A program made the translations under genes and the position numbers. A stretch of DNA of 64,000 nucleotides from Leptoclinus maculatus. Its lineage: Eukaryota > Chordata > Actinopteri > Perciformes > Stichaeidae. Numbering within the stretch: position 1 is the stretch's first letter; each line of letters begins with the position of its first letter. Under the pieces are notes generated by a model. The model did no database searches and was not told the origin of the DNA. It was given only the letters and a program-made list of their open reading frames with translations. The stretch covers positions 38,111,885-38,175,884 of the forward strand of contig JAVDOI010000001.1 of NCBI GenBank assembly GCA_032191485.1. The letters are read 5' to 3'. Positions 58,227 through 64,000 of the stretch are shown piece by piece.

Positions 58227-58357
58227 CTTGTGTTCTTGACTGGCCAGGACTTCATCCTCCAGTGGGCAGGTATACAGTGGTGAAAAGCTGTTCTCTGGCG
58301 AGGAGAAGCTGTGCGAGGCCCAGTGCTGTTTGGTTGGGGCAGAGGCGGAGGCTGGAC
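58227..58357 (-). CDS. Candidate single coding exon of an unidentified host gene
   Basis: A 131-nt GC-rich island in AT-rich surroundings is open in one minus-strand frame for 43 codons. The translation begins PASASAPTKQHWASHSFSSP and continues ENSFSPLYTCPLEDEVLASQ. It ends at CAAG|GTGAGC, a strong match to the donor splice consensus, and is preceded by TATAG, a usable but pyrimidine-poor acceptor. The upstream junction would be phase 1 and the downstream one phase 0. The composition is unlike the transposon genes in this window. I do not recognise the protein and see no partner exons. An open frame of this length can occur by chance, so this remains a candidate. Confidence 0.28.
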
Positions 58358-61300
58358 CTATACGTGGATATTATAATTCATGCAGCTTGGCACACTGGCC
58401 GGGGATAAGCTCACCTCAAGGTCATGCAGCTGTGAGTGGAATACTCATTGGGAAGTCTGGGCTTATTTTCACATCTCTGCACATCCTTCTCCATCTCCTC
58501 GCAAATGAGGGAAGATTCTGCGCTGTGTAACAGCACTTGCCAAGTATGAAAACTCTGGCAATAGAAACACTATTGCTGTTTAAGAGGTGCTATTTAACTT
58601 TATCCATATAAGGTGCGTAAATGAGCCAGAATAAACCACCATATCTTTTCCTTCTGACTCCACTAATTTATAAACAGAAAATAGCTACTATCCTTTTGCC
58701 ATGTAGATCTTAATGCAAATTTCGAGGAACGTGTGGGAGTCTCATATGCAGTTGTTATTCTACATGTATATTCAAAAGATATCAGCATGCATAAATAATG
58801 CATATGCTGTAAACCCACCACACCCATGCTTACCCACATGCACAAAAAAAGTAAAATAGAAAATAAATCCTACACGACTGCGCGCAGACACACAAACAGA
58901 CAAATGAAAGGAGATCCCAGGGAACACTGACAAGTTTGCTATAGCCCGAGGTAAAACAGAAACTAAACAGAAGCAGTCTGCTTTCTAGCAGATCCATGAC
59001 AATAACAAATTGACTTTGTTTACTTCTCATATATTATTTATATTATTTGATAGGGTTGTAGGCGATTTACATGGGAGAGGAATTCTGGAGAGAATACAGA
59101 ACAAGTTGGAAGTTTGGATGAAAGGAGCTGCTTCCTCCAAGGTTTGTTGGATGTATGTTTTCATCTGTCACATTTAAATGTGGATAAGAGATACTTGTTC
59201 TTATCCTCTGCAGCGCTGCAGCACTGAACCAGACACACACAGACATAACGACATGCTAAATCACTGCTGTCAGTCAATGGAATAAGAAGTTGTGGCAAAC
59301 AAATATGCATTTTCTAGTAACCAAATGTATCTGGAGGATTTATATTCCACATGGTCAATCACAGGACAAAGTGCATTCTCGTGTTTGTGGTTCCTTGGTA
59401 GTGGATGTGATTATTTTTAAGGTTTAATGTCTAATATTCATCTACTGAACCTGCAGGCTAGAGGATTGTGACTGATTCCTTTGAATACTATCAGTACACG
59501 TGTGGTATTTTGTGTCCAGGATGAGAGGTAAAGTCCTGTCCGTAACAGAAAACATAAATAGCCTGTTTTTGAAACAATTTGACATTGTGGTTTAGTTGCT
59601 GTGATCCATATGATATGAAGTAAAACAAATCGTGAATGACCATTGATGGGAATGCCATTAGTTTTGCCAGTATTTTGTCATACATCAAAGTGTTGGAGAA
59701 ACATACATTTTGACCTGATGATGGCTCTAGATAAATGGGTCTAAGAATCACCGAGGTGATTACAATTCACTGTTGCTGACATAAAAACAGGTTCGGCACT
59801 GCACAGGAACACTTGTATTGCAGGCCATTCATAGGAGAACGCACACAAAAGGAAAATGATTTTTTTGTTCAATATCATATGAACCGTTATATGAGGATAC
59901 ATTGATGCCTTTGTATGTTAAATACTCTGCTACATTTGAATAAAGACGTTTTCTGTGCTCTACATGAGCACGATGTAAATGTGTTGGTCCACCGTATGTC
60001 TGTAATTATTTCGCAGCGGGAAAGTGTTTTAGGGATTCTTTGTTTATAGGGAATCTAATCCTGATTACTTGCCAGGATATCATGTAGGTGTCTGAGTTTC
60101 CGCTAAACAGTTTGTGTGCGCAGGAGACCACCTGCTGTTGTTATAGCTACCTATTTTGTTTCAGGAAGTCATTTGGCTTTAATTCACTGGTTTAATATCT
60201 TGCACCACTGATTGGTTATAATTCCCCTCCTACAGTTTGACTCCAAAGAGGTGGCTGATGCGTATTAAGCCTGTGCTGGGAGACCTTGTATAATTCAGAC
60301 TCATTTCATTATTTTAGTTTGGTTTGTAAGGAAAATGTGAAAATAATGTGGCTCCTGGTTTCCCCTTTGCAATTTTTTGAGTCAAAGTATTTATTGGATG
60401 GAGCACAATGCCATTTGTCTCAGTGTTTTATTTGTCTGAGATGACTTTCCTAACAGACAGCACTCACACATATTCTCCACAGAAAAGCATTTTTTGAAGT
60501 ACATCTATGTTTCCTATAAGTAAAAGAGCATAAAAACTAGGATCAGTGAAAAAATACTAAAAAGGCAGTAAAAAGAAGAGAAGTTGGATAGTAAGAATAA
60601 AGAAGCAGCCAGTTTTCTTAAAATGCATGTGGCTTTGCAGGCTGTAAATTCTGCAACATCATCTTTGACATCGGTCGTCTCTGTTTCCTCAGTGTGAATG
60701 TTTGCACATTTTTTAGAAATGGGAAAATACAGCATTTAAAAAAAAAAAAAAGCGTTGAAAGATTTGAGCCTTCAATTACAATGGCAGTCGATGGCAAAGT
60801 CAAAGTGCACTCCCAATCCATTAAGGGTCAGAGCTGCAAAGGTACAACTCCTGTGGGTTAGCTCTTTACAATTTCAGAGAGGAGGATGCGTGTGTGAACA
60901 TTTTGATGCAGGATATGTGTGAAGAGTAAAGACTATGGGATTAAGAGCACATTTGAATGTTTTGTCATGCCTTAAAAAAAGGGCTCTTCATTCTGTTGAT
61001 TACATCATCCTCTACCAGACCACACACACAACCGTTGTGAAATCTGAAAACATCTAAGGAAAAGCAGTACATTTATACTGTGATCTTTGAAAAACTGTCA
61101 GAGAAAGCAAAGAGCTCAAAATAAAGTAATACAGTACAAAGGGCTGTGATCTGCTTGGAGTTAGAATGACGTCTGTAGCTGAAAGTATGATGCGCTGCAC
61201 GAGGTGAATGAACTCGTACACAAATGTAAAAACTGGGTGAGTCGTTAATTGATGAATGGTTTTTAAAGAAATCACGTGACTACAGCCAAAATATCTGCTT

Positions 61301-62884
61301 TTAGTTTTGTATTAGTATATATGTGCATATTGAGACATGTTATTAAAATACTCTGACTCACAATGTTTTGATGTAAAACAGGAAATTGGACATCTGAAAA
61401 GTTTCCTCTGACTCCATATGACATGAGTCACTTCATTATTTGCACATGAATGACTGTCCAGATGGCCAGCATGCAGCAGTTCTATGGCTTAGTAAAGGCT
61501 ACGCTTCACTGGAAAAAAAGAAATGTATCATGCCATCAAAGTCTTATCTTTTAGTAAATTGTAAAGGCAATGTTCAATTAGCTTTGATTAGAGAAATATT
61601 TAGTGGAAACAACTTGACCTCCATAGATTGACAACATTGTTATGAGAGCTGAGAGAAAGAGATTAAACAGAATTAGTAGTCAACTGAGCTGCATCAGCTC
61701 TCACACAGAGAGCAATTATTAACAGAGCTCAGATGAGCTGGATCACAATATTCATCAGAATCATCATAATGAACATGAAATCTGACACTCATCTACTTTA
61801 CAGCGTCTACATTACTGATTCTTCACGACTGCAACTACATACTAGTATATCCAATATACAACACTAAAAACAAACACGGTAACAAATCATAATTACACAT
61901 GAATATTTCTCAGTCAGACACGGGCACAGTGAAGATAATTTGAACAGAAATGAGAACCAACTTCAGATACACCGTGAGTAGAGCTTTCATCAACACATTG
62001 ACTTTCCTCATTTAAACACATCAACTGTCTGAATGTCACCCTATACACTGTAAATCAATCTGTTAAAGTCTCACGTAGACAGGGTTTTGCAGCAACTGGT
62101 GGAATAATAATTAAGATTGCTGTGAGCCACTGACAGGTGAAGCAGTTATAAAGTAATGAATAAAAGCAACAGCTTCATTAATTTACAGTTTTCACTACAG
62201 AGTTTCCCTAAAGGGTTTAGTTCATTGACGTATGATTCGACCCAATCGATAATATTTGAGAGCTGGTGGTTTCTTTGGTAACATTTGGTTGAACATAAGA
62301 GTATCTAGAAACCACAAGAGTCACTGAATAATAGAAAGCTTCCACCATGAATATGATTATTTTTCCTGTTTTAATGTTGAAACCACACAGCCTTAACAAT
62401 CTTAAGCAATTCATTATTTAAAAAATAAACACAGTGTAAAAAATATCCACAAGATCTGTGATGCAGCTATACCTGTTTCAAGGATATATTTACGGAAGGA
62501 CTCATAGAGGCTACAGTATACATTTTCTCATTGCTTAAGCAGCATTCAAGTCATATTGTTCAGACCACAACTACGAGAAGTGGAGTTCGGAAAACTTTTC
62601 GCGTCAGTCTCCTACTTCTAATTCTAGGTGAAGATATCGGGAGTTTCTGACAGCTAAGATATCTCCCACTTGATGAAAAGAAAACAAACACGTGCCAAAC
62701 ACTTCTGCAAAGCCACCGTTGCTGGCAGTAATATCGTCCTGTCAAAACATAAATATTAGTAAAGACTTAATGTTTTGAAGAAACATGCCCCCTGGATGTC
62801 CAATGGATGTGGCTGCGTTATTATTGGCTGTGGCTCTGTCATGGTTCAAGAGTCCGCTGGAAGTGTTTCAGAAATGGAGCATCT
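58358..62884. other. Long unassigned stretch
   Basis: No recognised gene or transposon in about 4.5 kb; this is the least repeat-rich part of the right half of the window. All frames are under 90 codons and unfamiliar. Confidence 0.45.
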
Positions 62885-62888
62885 TTAA

Positions 62889-63295
62889 CCCTCATCCCAC
62901 CAACATACAAGAATAAACCACTGTTAGAAACGGCTATCATAGCAAAATGTTACCTTACTACTTCATAAAACAATATTAGTTATGTAATTCACAAACAGAT
63001 TATTATTACTTTAGGGACTTGACAGTTAATATGCATATTGCGTAAAACACACAGAGCACTTTGGAAATGTGTCTTGTCTCCTTCAAAAGACTGTCCCTAC
63101 CCCCCTGATATTGTGTGATACTTTAAATTAGGGTCCATGGCAAATGTTTGATCTATCTATTCTATTCTATCAATTAAACAAACTGATCGACATCATTGTC
63201 ATGAAAACTTGGAATGATAGAATAAAAGCACCTGTGAGATGTGACAAAAGGTATACCACTGGGGCCTGTGGAGACTCCAGTTAGTAGGATGAGGG
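62889..63295. mobile_element. TTAA-flanked MITE (407 bp), piggyBac-like
   Basis: The ends are CCCTCATCCCACCAAC on the left and, read inward from the right, CCCTCATCCTACTAAC, 14 of 16 matching. TTAA lies on both sides (62885-62888 and 63296-63299). TTAA duplication with ends starting CCCT is the signature of piggyBac-type non-autonomous elements; Kolobok elements also use TTAA. No coding sequence is present, and an open frame that crosses the right end (63241-63522) is not a gene. Confidence 0.85.
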
Positions 63296-63299
63296 TTAA

Positions 63300-64000
63300 G
63301 CAGTCCATTAACCATTATTGTGACAACACATTCTTTACTTTAGAGAGATGCAAGCTAGTCTCGCAAAAGAAGAGCGGGAGCAATAAGAGGACAGCACAGA
63401 AAAGAGCGTTGTGTGAGTCATCAGCGGGACCCTTTGATAGCTGGAAAGCGACACAGCTGCATCCAGTAGACATTGGGGGTAAGAGTTGTTATTTCTGGAA
63501 GTCAGCTAATAACAACCTGTAGGCCCACTGCTGCGTTGATCTCATCCACACATGTTGCCAATCTTGTTTAAAATTGAGTTTAAAAAAGTTTTAATTAAGT
63601 CTTAATTCTGCCTTTAAGTCTCTGATTGGTTCAGGGTTTTTAATTCTTCACCAGTGAGCATACGAGTCAACAGAGTAAAGTAGTGCCATCAAACAGTTCA
63701 GTTTTCCAGTGTGTCGCTGTACATTACCATTGAATGAGCAAAAACTGGATCCAAACAAGAACCTCTGGTAAATTTAGATTTTTGTACCAACACTGTGATT
63801 TCATTCTCTCATACTACAAGCAGACCTCTGGTCTGATTACATACTGTGTCAACTCTCCTCAATCTCTAAATTCACTTATCAGTCTTATTCTTTCATCATT
63901 CAGTTTTGATTTAGACAGAGCAGGATGTACCATAAACACATGTTAAGTACTAAATATCCAATTGTACAGATGTAAATGTGCATGGGCTGCAATGAGTTAC
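63300..64000. other. Unassigned sequence to the window end
   Basis: Nothing recognisable was found. The window ends within it. Confidence 0.5.

Overview
The window reads as intergenic or intronic DNA of a ray-finned, probably percomorph, teleost. The reasons are the very dense long (AC)n microsatellites (seven arrays of roughly 105-130 bp), an L2-clade LINE with the hairpin-plus-(TGTAA)n tail known from eel and other fish L2 elements, several hAT transposons of the ZMYM1-like and BED-finger types that are abundant in fish, and dispersed repeats whose wording I recognise as teleost-wide. No complete host gene is visible. The only possible host coding sequence is a 131-nt candidate exon on the minus strand at 58227-58357. 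There are no rRNA genes, convincing tRNA genes, CRISPR arrays or operons.

Layout. 1-7.4 kb: mostly unassigned DNA, two AC arrays, one copy of a 'gttagcatgctgat'-containing teleost repeat and a homeodomain-site-rich stretch at 6.4-6.6 kb. 7.39-7.92 kb: solo LTR (TG...CA, perfect 5-bp duplication) carrying a 45-bp tandem array. 7.9-11.9 kb: little recognisable. 11.96-12.97 kb: hAT copy 1. 13.3-17.4 kb: a nest. A dispersed repeat is split by a 323-bp hAT MITE and abuts a Harbinger-like element (14062-17399) that keeps a Myb/SANT-like coding remnant and has taken in a second hAT MITE, an AT minisatellite and an internally duplicated repeat. 21.5-23.4 kb: 5'-truncated LINE with a 17-bp target duplication, its reverse-transcriptase C-terminus split by hAT copy 2. 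26.86-28.46 kb: probable solo LTR split by an internally deleted ZMYM1-like hAT. 30.5-31.1 kb: internally deleted piggyBac remnant. 32.9-35.1 kb: L2 LINE end followed directly by a second, inverted copy of the ZMYM1-like hAT. 37.3-38.0 kb: another copy of the dispersed repeat, interrupted by a C-rich, TATA-containing block. 39.6-41.1 kb: BED-finger hAT with perfect 8-bp duplication. 48.2-50.5 kb: a third, different ZMYM1-like hAT with a decayed transposase. 54.4-55.1 kb: a non-autonomous element with 37-bp inverted termini whose interior is an array of 10-11-bp GC-rich words. 62.9-63.3 kb: TTAA-flanked MITE.

The coding remnants do not form a pathway; each is a broken transposon gene. What can be reconstructed is order of insertion: several elements have intact target-site duplications and lie inside older elements. 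The strongest lead for something undescribed is the 54.4-55.1 kb element with helix-period repeats. Family names rest on recognised motifs and terminal structure read by eye; no database search was possible.
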